In this document: one piece after another, positions 12,867-24,200 of the stretch
Numbering within the stretch: position 1 is the stretch's first letter
Layout: each line of letters begins with the position of its first letter
Assembly (NCBI GenBank): GCA_948567375.1
Contig: OX419755.1
Location: 81,734,218-81,798,217, forward strand
DNA: 64,000 bases
DNA from: Lunularia cruciata
Lineage: Eukaryota > Streptophyta > Marchantiopsida > Lunulariales > Lunulariaceae
Direction: 5' to 3'
Translations under genes and position numbers: made by a program
The notes under the pieces: generated by a model
What the model saw: the letters and a program-made list of their open reading frames with translations, nothing else
The model's database searches: none
Told to the model about the DNA's origin: nothing

Positions 12867-13908
12867 GATAGTGCACAAATTTAAAGGATACTCATACTCA
12901 TTACAAAGGGATAATACACGATGTGTTGCTTGGAATAGCATAGAAAGAGAATAATTTGCTCTCAGACGTTGCAAAACGAGAGTGAATGGTACAATACATG
13001 TTAACTAAGCTAAGTAGATGTATATATAAATATATATTCAGGACCTGAATTGGATCTGGTGGACCTGCCAGAACGTCACATATGTTTAGAGGAACAAGAA
13101 AAAGACTATCACCAAAAGGCCAAGCAAAGTATGAAATTCTAAAGAATCTATTTTCTCAGCTCTCTTCTCTCTCTACTACAATAGATTAGGAATCTGACTT
13201 TGGCGATCCTTAGTGGCACATTAGATTTCTCTTATTATTAGAAATCGATTGATGGTTTAGGTGTTGCAGCACAGCCGACGGATGGGCGTTTGGCGGATTC
13301 AAGTGTGATGTGCAATGCTAAACATTTTCCGGGAAATTCGGGGACTGAGACAACAATTGGACTATCTTTGCCCTGGTGGGCACCTACTTGGGCTTTTAAC
13401 CCAAATGGTTTCTATGAGCACTGCACAGGTTTGTATTCGTGATGGTTTCCAAGAGTTTATTCCGTCAATATGATAGCCCCAACTAATTTACTATACTAAT
13501 GTACTAGGTGCATTCACATGCAGCCCAACAACATCAGAGGAGTCTATGTGGCCAACAAGAGGTAGATTCCCACCTTTAAGTTTTCCTTTAAGGGGGAGTT
13601 AGGTTGACACCCGGACACAATGGACAAATTTAATTGGAAAAAGATCCTTATTTTGCATTTCTATTTTTTGTTTCTACCGTTCCAAAAATGGTACACAAAT
13701 AGTGCATGATTTTTTTTGCAATCTTTTCTCTGTGTGCTAATTTAGTGTTAATACTGGTGAGTGTCAAAGTTGGAAGCCTTTCTTGAGCGGAGGTGCCAAC
13801 TCGTGGTTGTGGTTCAAATCTTGAATGCAACTTTGGTTGTACCAGTGCATTGCTCTTAGGTCTGGAAACGCATAAGTCCCCATCCTGGATGTGTTTACGG
13901 TGAAAGCA
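12867..13908. other. Probable intron or decayed upstream exons of the NB-ARC relic, copy 1
   Basis: No assignable gene. It precedes the first recognisable NB-ARC exon, so intron or lost 5' exons are expected here. I looked for a P-loop coding sequence (GxGGxGKT) and did not find one. A short exon-like stretch at about 13300-13430 ends in CACAG followed by GTTTGTA, but it matches no family I know. Confidence 0.4.
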
Positions 13909-16013
13909 GGTGGAATGAGATGATAGAGGAGAAACTCCATGTCATCTTTGATGATGTCGACAAGAGTGAAGATATAGAGTTATTGGAGGAAATAGCTGAA
14001 GAGAATGATACTGAGGGAAGTTGTTTCGTAGTCACAAGCCAAGATGAAGGGCTTTTTGAGTCATTAGGCGACAAGATATATCACTGTCAAGTTCCAGTTT
14101 TGAATAGTGAACATGCAAGACAAATGTTCATGACACATGCGTTTCCAGGCAAGAATGAAACTCAAAGTGAGTTGGAGGAGATACATGGTCAAATTGTGGC
14201 AAGATGTGATGGGTTTCCTTGACCCTAGAGGTGATGGGATTGTTACTGAGGTGGAAAACAGACAAACGGATGTGGGAAGAAGGTTATAAAACTCTACAAG
14301 CCGTAGACTCAAGAAGCAATTTGCCTGATCTGGAAGAATGTATGGGAGAGCTAAGGGTGAGTATCGACAAACTTGGAACAGGGGAGTTGGGAATGTTTCT
14401 TGATGCGGCGACCATGTTTACAAGACCCGGTAACTATAATTCTTTTGGCATGCGTCACCCTCGCTACCGTCAGGAGCTTACTGCGGACGGTAAGGTCTTT
14501 TTTATATTGGGCTCTACCGATCTCATGTGGTGGGGTTGGCTTGCTTTCTATGGAGAAGATGGCACCTATAGCATTTTGGGGTAGTTGGGCTCTCTCGGCA
14601 CCCCTACTTGCCTCTCATTTTGTGGTTGCAGATAGGCCGGTTTTGGAGACTTATGTGACAGAGGTGGAGGGAGGATCCTTTTCTCTCCAGGTGTTATTGC
14701 AGCAGACGAGAGATAGTCTATCCACACGAGCACGAGAGGGTTTTCCATTGTTTGCTTCACTATTGTCAGATTGGACTAGAGGTCTATAGTCTTCCTTGAT
14801 GGAGCGACAGTGTGAGCATACGCTACATTCTCTCTTAGTTGAATCGTCCATTCCTCAGGCTACTAGAGCACATCTACGCTCTTGCTCCGGCAAGGTGCAT
14901 GCTCATGGATCCTAGCTCGACCATGCATTAGGGCTTTCCAACTCGCACCGGCTACTTTCTCTACAGCGATGAGGTTTCGCCTAGGTTTGGTCCACCCATC
15001 TGCATCTTCACTACTCACTTGTGAGTGTGGTTCTACACTAGATGCAGCGGTGGTCCACATGACATGGTGTCCTTTTGGAGGACAGAGGATAGCTACACAT
15101 GATGCCATTAGAGACATAGTGTTTGCTATGGCACGAGAGAGTGGATACTTAGCTTGGAGGGAGCGTTCGTATGCGTTGCAGACGACATGTGTCAGGGCAG
15201 ACTTATACTTGGTCCGAGATGATCAAGTGACAATAGCGGATGTTGTGGTCATGGACCCTATGTGAGATACAGTTTCGGAGGGAGTGATTACCCATCCCCC
15301 TGGATGGGCGGCAAGTGCAGCAGCAGGTCGCAAGGTCTCCAAGTATAGGGGCATGCAGCGAGGTCACCTCTTTGTTCCTCTAACCTTGGAGTTATATGGA
15401 GCGATAGACACGGCATTTGACACATTTGTCAGGGAGTGCACGGGAGCTTATCATGTTAGGCGTCAAGGGGTACCACTCTCACTCTCATACTTTGTAGCTT
15501 ACTTTAGACAGCGTGTGTCCATTGCTCTACAGAGGGCAGTGGTTGGTGCAATCCATAGGAGAGCAATCACATTAGGTAATGTTTCTTTGGATGCTCCAAT
15601 TGTGTGTAGACCGTACGACTTGCATAGCTCGAATATCTTAGGTGCGGTAGGGCAGATTTCTCATACAGACTCTATTGAGGCTTAGCCCCATGTTACCTTT
15701 TTTGTCTCTCCCTTGTACGGCTTGATGGGGTCTTCCCATCCTTCATTTTTCCTACGCGGTCACCTTTTTCTATTGGGCGGTTGGAGTTTACGTCCGCAGG
15801 TGTGATGATGGCGTGGTCAAACCATGTATGGCTACTGATACACCAGGTGGCAACTCTTGGTAGACATATCTCTTGTATATAGCGGAAAGATGCATAACGG
15901 GGATGGGTGAGTTTGATCCACGAATGCACAAGCAGCTTCAAACTTTGAGCATAAGAATTGCATTGGAAAGAGGTAGAATTATTGACAGAAATCCACTGGC
16001 TGGTAACTACAAG
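13909..16013 (+). pseudogene. NB-ARC (NLR immune receptor) pseudogene, 5' part, copy 1
   Basis: After an acceptor (GAAAGCAG at 13901-13908) the reading is plant NB-ARC. VIFDDVD is Walker B, GSCFVVTSQDEGLFES is RNBS-B, QMFMTHAFPGKNE is RNBS-C, and CDGFP starts the GLPL motif. Then LRVSIDKLGTGELGMFLDAA resembles RNBS-D. The tail after 15821 has LLVDISLIYSG and an MHD-type motif (RMHEQLQNLGIRIALERGR, copy 2 reading), and ends at a donor (CTACAAG then GTATTTC, exon end 16013). The protein would be a cytoplasmic nucleotide-switch receptor. It is dead: there is a frameshift at the GLPL motif (about 14219), a 1403-bp LINE sits between RNBS-D and MHD, a TGA follows at 15836-15838, and no P-loop exon is visible. 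Copy 2 carries the same lesions. Confidence 0.85.
14418..15820 (+). mobile_element. 5'-truncated LINE inserted in the NB-ARC exon, copy 1
   Basis: The seven bases ACCATGT occur at 14411-14417 and 15821-15827, either side of a 1403-bp insert, and the NB-ARC reading frame upstream matches the one downstream. The insert encodes the C-terminal end of a non-LTR retrotransposon protein. GGVGLLSMEKMAPIAFWGSW (about 14530-14590) matches the usual GGLGLRSAxxxAPAAYWGSW block after the reverse transcriptase. TCECGSTLDAA, HMTWCPFGG and HDAIRD follow, then the AASAAAGRKVSKYRGM block and RVSIALQRAVVGAIHRRA. No poly-A tail is visible; the 3' end has a short GTGATGATGG stretch. Only the last quarter of a full element is present, as is usual for LINE 5' truncation. 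In this copy the long frame is also cut by a stop at about 15263. Confidence 0.85.
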
Positions 16014-16596
16014 GTATTTCTAGTTTTCTTCACAAACTCTTCCTTTTCTGTAAGCATTTCACTTTTCCAATTAAATTATGAGAAAATTTATTGTTCTTTA
16101 TGAATAGATTTGAAATTTTATCTTCAATCAGACATCCTAGCACTCAACTTTCTCAGTTTCACCTGATTGCACCCCAGCAATACTCAACTCACTCTCTCAC
16201 TCAGATCCTTAAAAGATAGCACACAACAATTCTCTCTTGTAGCATGAAAAGCATCTCAAGTTAGATAACACAAAATACACCTGAAGTGAAGCTAAGCAGC
16301 TTAGAACACACTTGAAACAAGGTGTAGTGAATGACCCTTATAGGAGAACTAAACATTCCAAGCACTCAAGTTAGATAGCATAGAACACACCTGAAGTGAA
16401 GCTAAGCAGTTTAGAACACACTTGAAACAAGGTGCAGGGAATGACCCTTGTAGGGGAACTAAACATTCCAAGCATAGAGAATATAGATGCATGAGTTGAA
16501 GCAAGAGGGGTACTTGGTTAAATCTTAGGTGGGGCTACACTCCACTTTATTCTAATGAGATTTTTAACCTAAAAAGGATCTTAAACTAAAGATGAA
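16014..16596 (+). other. Intron of the NB-ARC relic with a 110-bp tandem duplication, copy 1
   Basis: The intron begins at the donor at 16014. Inside it, 16255-16364 and 16365-16474 are adjacent, slightly diverged 110-bp repeats. Both begin CTCAAGTTAGATA and share AGTGAAGCTAAGCAG and ACTAAACATTCCAAGCA. No coding signal. The interval ends at the probable 5' end of the next LTR element. Confidence 0.75.
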
Positions 16597-17134
16597 TGTC
16601 ACGCCATTTGTAGTTCCGCATCTAGATGCTCGGACATTGGAGTTCCAGTGATAGTAGTTAGAGTTATTTCAGCAGTTTCTCATAGACTACTTTCCGACGG
16701 TTAGATTTTGTGTTTGGGGTACTGACTTCACGGTGGGGCCCACCTTCACTTGGCACCATTCGCACCGCCGAGTGTGCCATCAGTGGGACCGTTAGGGTTT
16801 CAGTGCTAGCTCGAGTCCAGGGGGTATAGTTTCAAAGGTGAGCTCCAAAGAGCTCACTTCTCTGATGTTGAGCCTTTGAGTTCTTGGCTATGGTAGACAG
16901 AGGCCGGCGAGCGTCACCTGGATTCTCTATGCTTGAGTGGGTGTGGCTTGACTATAATCAGTGCCCAGTTGTTGGCAGTTTATAGAGTGATAAATCAAGA
17001 ACTGATTTGAGTTGAGTTGAGTTGAGAGTGGTAAGCAATCTGATTACATCAGAGAAGTGAAGTCAAGGGGAAAGTGGGTGTAGAAACTGTGAGTGTTGGT
17101 GGTATCTCCAAGCTCGGTGGATCGTTGGTAGCTC

Positions 17135-18255
17135 GATTCAAGTTCTGTGTTTCCCTAGTGTGCAGAAGCTCGTTCAAGTGATGCAAATTTGGCAGTTAGG
17201 CGGACGGTGTGTAGGAGCGTTGGCCAAATTTTGAGCAAAGGAGGAGCAATTTTTGAGCAATGGTTGTGATTTTGAGCTTAGGAGGTGAAGGCAAGACCAA
17301 TTTGCTGCGAGTTGGGCTCAGAAAGTCAAATTGCAGGTGGAGTTGGGAAGCTCTTCTCATGAATTTGTGATTTGGAAAAACCCGTGTTGTCAATTTGGCT
17401 CGAGTGGAAAGTTAGCGGAGGATTTGGTGGGCAGCCATCTTTAGGGTTTACGTCAGATTTTACGTCAGATTTTGGCCAAATTTGGAGGATTTTTGCTAGT
17501 TTGGAGGACTTTTGCAGATTTGGAGAAGTTTTGCCAATTTTGGAGGAGGTTCGAAGTGGCAACAAGAAAGGCCTCATTTGGCTGAATTTTGGCATTTCAA
17601 GGCTTCAAGGCATAGGGCTGTGGGCTATGAGGGGCTACGAAGGCCTGGAAGGGCCAGCAAGCCAGCTTGTTGGCGTGAGGCTAGCTAGTTTAGAGTAGAT
17701 CTTGGTCATTGGTTGGCAAAATCTGCCTTTCTTGCTAGATTGTGCGCAGTAGGGTTTGACCCCTAGATCTCTTGTTCCTAGACTGGTGCCCTAGCCAACT
17801 GGTCCACCTATTGTCATAGTGATTGTGCTACTGTTATCTATACACATGTAGCTTGGCTAGGAGAGGCAGTTTGATCCCATTCTTGGTGATCCTGGTAGCT
17901 TAGGACTTAGATACGAACTTCTCTTATGTCAAATGCCAAATGGTGGCAGAGTCAGTCCCGTGTTGTGTTATGAGATGGAGGGTTTTCGTTTAGATTTCTT
18001 GTGATTGGACTCCCTCCATTCTCTACTTCTTGTTTGTGCACCACGTTTGTGTGAGGTGCCTTGACTTTTGAGTGTTGGTGCTCTGGTGTGCTCTCGGTGG
18101 TGAGGCTGGAGTGATGACCAGTTAGACTACCTTTGTTTCTCTCCGGTGAGGCAAGAAGTGATGACCTGTAGACCGTGAGAGTACGTGTTATGATGGCAGG
18201 TTACAAGTTGCCCTTTCCCCTAGTATAGTTATCTCGGTTAGAGTAACATTAGTGG
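17135..18255 (+). other. Untranslated leader or LTR part of the PHD-type gypsy element
   Basis: No gene is seen. It holds a 12-bp direct repeat (ACGTCAGATTTT twice, about 17451-17474), a run of four imperfect TTTGGAGGA-type units (about 17480-17560), a minus-strand tRNA-like sequence with pol III A- and B-box matches (about 17750-17815), and the candidate primer-binding site at 17941. Confidence 0.6.
17750..17815 (-). other. tRNA-like or SINE-like sequence
   Basis: Read on the minus strand, TGGACCAGTTGGCTAGGGC closely matches the tRNA D-arm and pol III A box (TGGCTCAGTTGGTTAGAGC). About 30 bases later GGGTCAAACCC resembles the B box (GGTTCGAATCC). The acceptor stem does not pair well and no clear anticodon loop is seen, so this is a tRNA-derived fragment, not a working tRNA gene. 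It lies inside the leader of the gypsy element. Confidence 0.45.
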
Positions 18256-21200
18256 GTGGTGTTTAGTTTGTGTTGGCACGTGGTGGTGTTGGCACTTAGT
18301 GGGGCACTCGCGGTTGCGACTTGCAGTTGCAATTGGTGGTTTGGGTTTGCTGTTGCAGTTACTTGGTCACGACGGAGTTCTTTGGAGATTCAAGAGGAGT
18401 TAGCCTTGCAGTACACAATGGGTTTACTCGGGAATGGTGCTCGGTATCAGCCTGTATCTCAAGTCCCAGTGAGGGAGGAGATTGACTCTGAGTTGGAGTT
18501 CGACACAGGAGCTGATTCAGTTGAGACTGCACTTGGTGTGTCCGCACCATTGTTGTGGGACATGGACAAGATTTATGGGGCCTCCAAAGGCCCTAGGCGT
18601 TACTCTGGTACAGTGGGTATCATTGAGTTGGATGACTTCATCCAAGAGTTTGATAGTTGGTGTGATCTGCAGCAGATGCGGAACCCGACTTTGTTCATAC
18701 CCTTCATGGCATGGAAGGGGTTGTTTCAGTACTTGGAGGGTCCGCCGATGGACAACTACCATGAGTTCAGGAGAGCTCATTTGGAGGAGATTGAGTTATG
18801 GAGATAGTATTGGTCTCCACACTATGTCTCCATCACTTCAGGCTTGGTGGCCTGGAGTAGATCGGCTGTACCTACGAGGTCTAGCTTGAGTAGTGTGGGT
18901 GGAGCTAGTGGAGGTGCACTAGTTGGAGATGGTGCTACTATGAGTGGAGGTACCGCTGCAAGAGGTGGTGTGGTACTGGGGTTTAACCCCATGGTGGAGT
19001 TCTTCTTGTGTTTGAGGCAGAACTACCAGGGGATGCGGACTGACAAGCTGAGGAGCTTGCAGGAGTTCTAGTGGAAGGCTGGAGAGAGCCTACGCGAGGC
19101 ATACACTCGCATGAGGCGGCTGATCAGTTTCACTCAGGGAGTTACTGAGGCCCAGGCAGTCCAGTTTTGGTATGGGATACTAGACAAGGAGTTGCAATGT
19201 AGAGTTCGTGATGCTACGTTGTTACAAGCTACTTCGCCTACTTTGGCAGTGGTCTTTGGTTTGGCTGAGCATATTGAGCTCAACATGGTGGAGGAGAGAG
19301 TGGTCACATCTGGATTTGGTAGGGAGACCTCATCCACGGTTGTGATTTCTTCTAGAGTGCAGTAGAGTGCACCACGCCCAGTTGGTTTTCAAGGACAGGG
19401 TGGACAGCCCAGATCCTATGGAGCGAGTGGAGGGCCTAGTGGAGTTAGACCCTTACCCTCATTTTCGGGTCAGTAGCAGCCAGTGAGTGGTGGTGTTGCT
19501 TGTTGGACTTGTGATGGACCTCACCATAGGAGAGAGTGTACTTAGGGCAGCAGACCTAATACCTCTGGTGCATCACAGCCAGCACAGAGGCAATGTGAGC
19601 ACTGCCACGGATTTGGTCACACTAGTGACCGGTGTTTTGACCTACACCCGGAGTTACGGAGTGGTAGGGCTGCTATGGCTGGTAGTAGAGGAGCTCCAGT
19701 TCATGGAGGACGAGGTGGTAGAGGTGGTAGTAGAGGATCTACACCTAGTAGGGGTGCAGTACCTGCCCTTACTTCTGACACAACTATGGCTACTCGGATT
19801 GAGCAGTTGGAGCAGAGATTGGCTAGTATGGCTATTGCTCAGAGGAGATTAGATTCGGGTGCTGAGGCTTCCACCTCATATGCTGGTGATAGAGATGCTT
19901 TGGACTTCATGTGCGGAGCAACACAGGTGGATGCATCTGCAGCAGTGACTAGGAGTGCAGTACGTGCTCCAGAGCCTAGAGGAGCATCATTGGAGTTGGA
20001 TCCACAGAGAGGAGAGGTTGGGAGACTAGTCAGACTTCCCCAGTCTTTCACACTATCTGAGGCATTACAGACAACATCCATGGTTCCTAGACGTCCCAGT
20101 GTAGGTGTGGTAGGTGGTGATGGAGTACATGATGGACTACCTGCTAGTCAGCCACCTACTACTACACAGACTGAGTCTAGCATGATATTGGGAGCGGCTC
20201 AGTTGATTATGCGGCATCCTTTTTTTTCAGCTAGTGACATGTTTACATTGGGAGTTGACCCAGCCCCAGTGTTCCGGTTGGCTGCCACGTTGTGTGAGAG
20301 TAGGGATGGTGCAGTTCCTACTACTAGAGCAGGGGTGGTTGGTAGTAGAGCTGACTTGGTTGAGGAGCATGGGATCCGTTCAGCGACCAGTGGCTTATGG
20401 TTGGCAGTAGCGGCTAGACTGGAGGAGTTGCCAGCTAGACCGGCCTTTGAGAGAGCACAGTTTACACTTGGTGTTGTCCTATTGGATAACCAGAGGGGGA
20501 TTTTTCATTTGGTGGGACCTTTAGGGAAGGACTATACACCACACAGAGTCTTGTTAGACTCTGGTGCATAGCCCCTTATGTTGGAGAAGTTTGTAGTTGT
20601 CGGTCTGGAGTTACTGAAGACCGATATGGAGAGGTGTCCATTTCAGATCCAGACATCTCTAGGTGGTGGTTTGACATAGTACATCACACGTTGAGAGCTT
20701 GTTGTCCAGGTTCAGCCTAGTCATCCGACTGATAGCTTGATGGTGAGAGCTCAGGCTATTGCGACAATAGTTGAGTCATATGATGTGCTAGTTGGGGGAG
20801 CAGTGTTATATCCCATGGGTTTCAGCATTGACTATTGGGAGGAGACAACCTCTTATAGACCTGGTTGGCAGTCTAGTGAGGGACGGGTATGTCGCCTACT
20901 AGTACGCTTTAGTAATGGCAGTCTTGGCTCACTATAGTCCGGGACCATGGCAACATCAATTTTAGCTTTTAGTGGTGCAGTTACGGGCCTGGTGACTTGT
21001 TGGAGGGGAACGCCCATGCAAAGGATACTCCAGTTTCAGAGGAGATCACTCGGCTTTGGAGTACGAGTGGGATTGTTCCATCCACCTTGGATGTTCCATT
21101 GTGGAGTTCAGAGGAAGCATTGCAGCAGCATGTAGATCAGTTGGTGCAGTAGGCTTGGAGTGGAGCCCTCGTACCATCAGGAGATGAGTGTGAGGATGAG

Positions 21201-24200
21201 CCTTCAGAGGCGATTGCTTTGACACCTCTGGATACCACACTCATTGCTTGGCAGTATCCAGTAGAGAGGATATGCCTATTGGAGTTGTTTGGTAGGATCA
21301 ACACCGGACTAGCTGCGGTGTTACAGGCGGGTATCCGAGTACAGAGGTACTTGTATGTAGAGAGAGATTAGACTGCTAGGCGAGTCTCTCTACATCATGT
21401 GGCACACTTGGCCTATCGGTATCCGGAGTTATTACCAATGTCAGTAGTCAGAGGTTACCAAAAGGCCTTATTAGGAGACATTTCCTTACTGGGGGCGCAT
21501 GACCTAGAGAGACATGGGCCTATTCACTTGGTGATTTCTGGATGGCCATGTTAGGGACATACACGTGCGGGCCACGGTTTGGGTCTTTAGGATCCTTGTT
21601 TAGGTGTGTTTTGGGAGATGTTATGGATACTACGACATCTCCAGGTTCATTAGTTTGTTTCTCCAACTTACCTTTTGGAGAACATTCCTTTGATGGGTGA
21701 TTCTCGCACTAGAGTGGTGGCAAGTACACATCAAGTCCATTCTTAGATGGGACCTACTGTATTGTCAGATGCAGCCAGAGTGGGATCACGGGCTCATTGT
21801 CTTTGTCTTTGATGGATGAACCTCTTACCCAAAGAGGTTCTATAGCGCACTTATGATGGGGTTCAGCGACTTGACCACATCCTTGTTGATGATATCTTGG
21901 ATGTTGGGCGTCAGTCTCAGACAATGGTAGTGGTTGATAGGTCACCTATGGCAGTGGTGAACCTAGTTAGACAGCCTAGAGCTGCATTTCCCACACTCAT
22001 GAGTTTCCCAGGCTCTCATGCTTTTCGAGAGGGTGGACCTGGACTTGTTTGGGACTCACAGTTATAGCAGTTGGTGGAGCCCAACGCTGATGAGAGAGAG
22101 CGGGCAATGGGTTTTTGCACCGGTATTACCGCTATTCCAACAGTGTCAGAGGCATCTAGGCATTAGGTGTTAGGTCAAGCTATGGACCTGAACTGTTTGA
22201 CCTGGATTGTGAGCCTTGGCTTGGCAGAGCAGCGTAGGATGCGCTTGATAGGCATCACCATTCGGACACTTATGAGCCTTGTGCCTATCAAGACGATTCA
22301 GGCACATGTTGGGGGCGATGGACCGAGTGGACATGGTATTCTTGGGACACATCCAGTAGCTACTAAGGAGAGTGGTCTACTTGAAGTCCATCCAGGTGAG
22401 CGTGGGCTACTTGGATTACACCCTTGGTCCACATGGGATGCAGCCAGAGGATGTGTGGAGCTTGCAGCCAGAGTGGAGGGAGTTTTTCACACTAAGGTTG
22501 GGACCTCTAGTGGTCAGGAGCATGACACTATTACTCCCAAGGGCCTTGTGTAGCAGTCAGTCAGTACATCTTCCACTCCTACTATAGTTATAGAGGATAC
22601 TTGGGAGCCAGATCTTGGACCCAAGCTTATTGGAGAGGAAAGACGGAGGGGTTTGGAGGTTCTTGAGGAGTCACATGAGTTATTTTGCCTTCAGTATGAA
22701 AGATTTGGGTGCTGTGAAGGACTTGGTATACGGATTGAGCTGACTAGCGACACACTAGTTTTCAGACGTCCTTATTGATATAGTGATATGGAGAGGACAT
22801 TGATTCAAAGCTTGAGTAGTGACCTTTTTGAGGCTGGTTTGGTGGATATTTCACATGGAGAGTATGCATCAGCGACAGTGATGCCAGCCAAGAAGGATAT
22901 GCATGGCAACTATACAGATAGGCGGATGTGTGGAGATTACCGTCCTATCAACCGATAGACCAGGGCTGATCGGTATGCCATGCCTACACCGGAGGAGATT
23001 TTTGATGCGATTGGGCATGCAAAGGTCTTTAGTACTTTGGATCTTCGAGCAGGATATCATTAGTTGCTGATCAGGGAGGAGGATAAGTCCAAGACAACAT
23101 TTTGGGCTATTGATCCTCACGGCAAGGATGTGTTATATCAGCGGAGGTTCTTACCATTTGGGTTAAAGAACGCTCTTGCTGAGTTCCAGAGGGTCATGGA
23201 TAGGATCCTAGCTGGATTGGATTTTGCTCGGTGCTATATTGATGACATTTTGGTTTATAGCACTACTGTGGAGGAGCATGAGAGACAATTGTTGGAGGTG
23301 TTTGAGACGTTGAGATCTCATGGACTCAAATTACATCTTGGGAAGTGTAAGTTCTTCCACAAGTAGGTTGAGTATTTGGGTCACACTATCTACCCCGGAG
23401 GACTTGGTGTCCAATAGACCAAGGTGGAGGCTATTGCACGTATTCCTTGGCTTATGGATGTGAGCAGAGTGCGAGCATTCCTTGGGTTTGTGAACTTCTA
23501 TTGCCGCTATGTTAGAGGATTTAGTGCCATTGCCAAGGCCTTGACAAAGCTGACCAAGCTTACACAGGAGTGGTGTTGCGGAGATGAGCAGGAGAGAGCT
23601 TTTGTAGAGCTCAAGGAGAGGTTAACATCTGCTCCTATTTTGAGGAGACCAATCAGAGGACGACCATTTCAGGTTCACACTGATTGGAGTATGTTGGGGC
23701 TTGGAGCGGTGCTCACCTAACATGATGATGAGTAGAAGGAGTTTGTGGTGGCCTATGCTAGTTGCTCCAACAATTCAGCGGAGGTAAAGTATAGTTCATA
23801 TAAGGGAGAGTGCTTGGCAGCAGTTTGGGCAGTAGCACATTTCTAATGTTACCTATTTGGTAACCCCTTCACTCTCATCACTGATCATCAGCCGCTGAAG
23901 TGGTTGATGGAGTCCGACAAGCTTTTAGGGAAGCTTGCACGATGGGCTCTGATTTTACAAGAGTATGATTTCACGGTTGTTCACAGACCTGGAGTGGTGA
24001 ACCGTGATGCAGATGGGTTGAGTAGAAACCCATGTCCCAGCTAGCAGGATCAGACCGGACCACGTTGGCATGGTGAGACAGATGAGGAGATGGTGCCAGG
24101 TTGGCATGCATCTGCCTTTCTGTGTATATTTTTTGAGGCTTTGGTGGTATCTCTCTTAGTGCATACAGGAGGAGTTATTGAGGTCACAGATCCAAAGAGT

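Larger units (their letters stand above)
1..17134 (+). repeat. Segmental duplication, copy 1
   Basis: This stretch is matched almost base for base, in the same orientation, by 44087-61213. The offset drifts only between 44073 and 44086 because of small indels. A few dozen scattered substitutions were noticed, so identity is roughly 99% by eye. The right edge is sharp: homology ends at 17134, where copy 2 switches to unrelated sequence. The left edge is cut by the window start, so the true unit is longer. The shared content includes a complete old LTR element with its target duplication, a LINE insertion with its target duplication and two local tandem duplications, so all of those events are older than this duplication. 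Confidence 0.97.

Noticed and set aside
15-17100. Possibility that the two blocks are one locus assembled twice
   Set aside because: The blocks differ by scattered substitutions and small indels and are followed by different sequence, so they are probably real; haplotype duplication cannot be fully excluded without reads.
17747-17815. Working tRNA gene on the minus strand
   Set aside because: The D-arm match is good, but the acceptor stem does not pair and no clear anticodon loop is seen.
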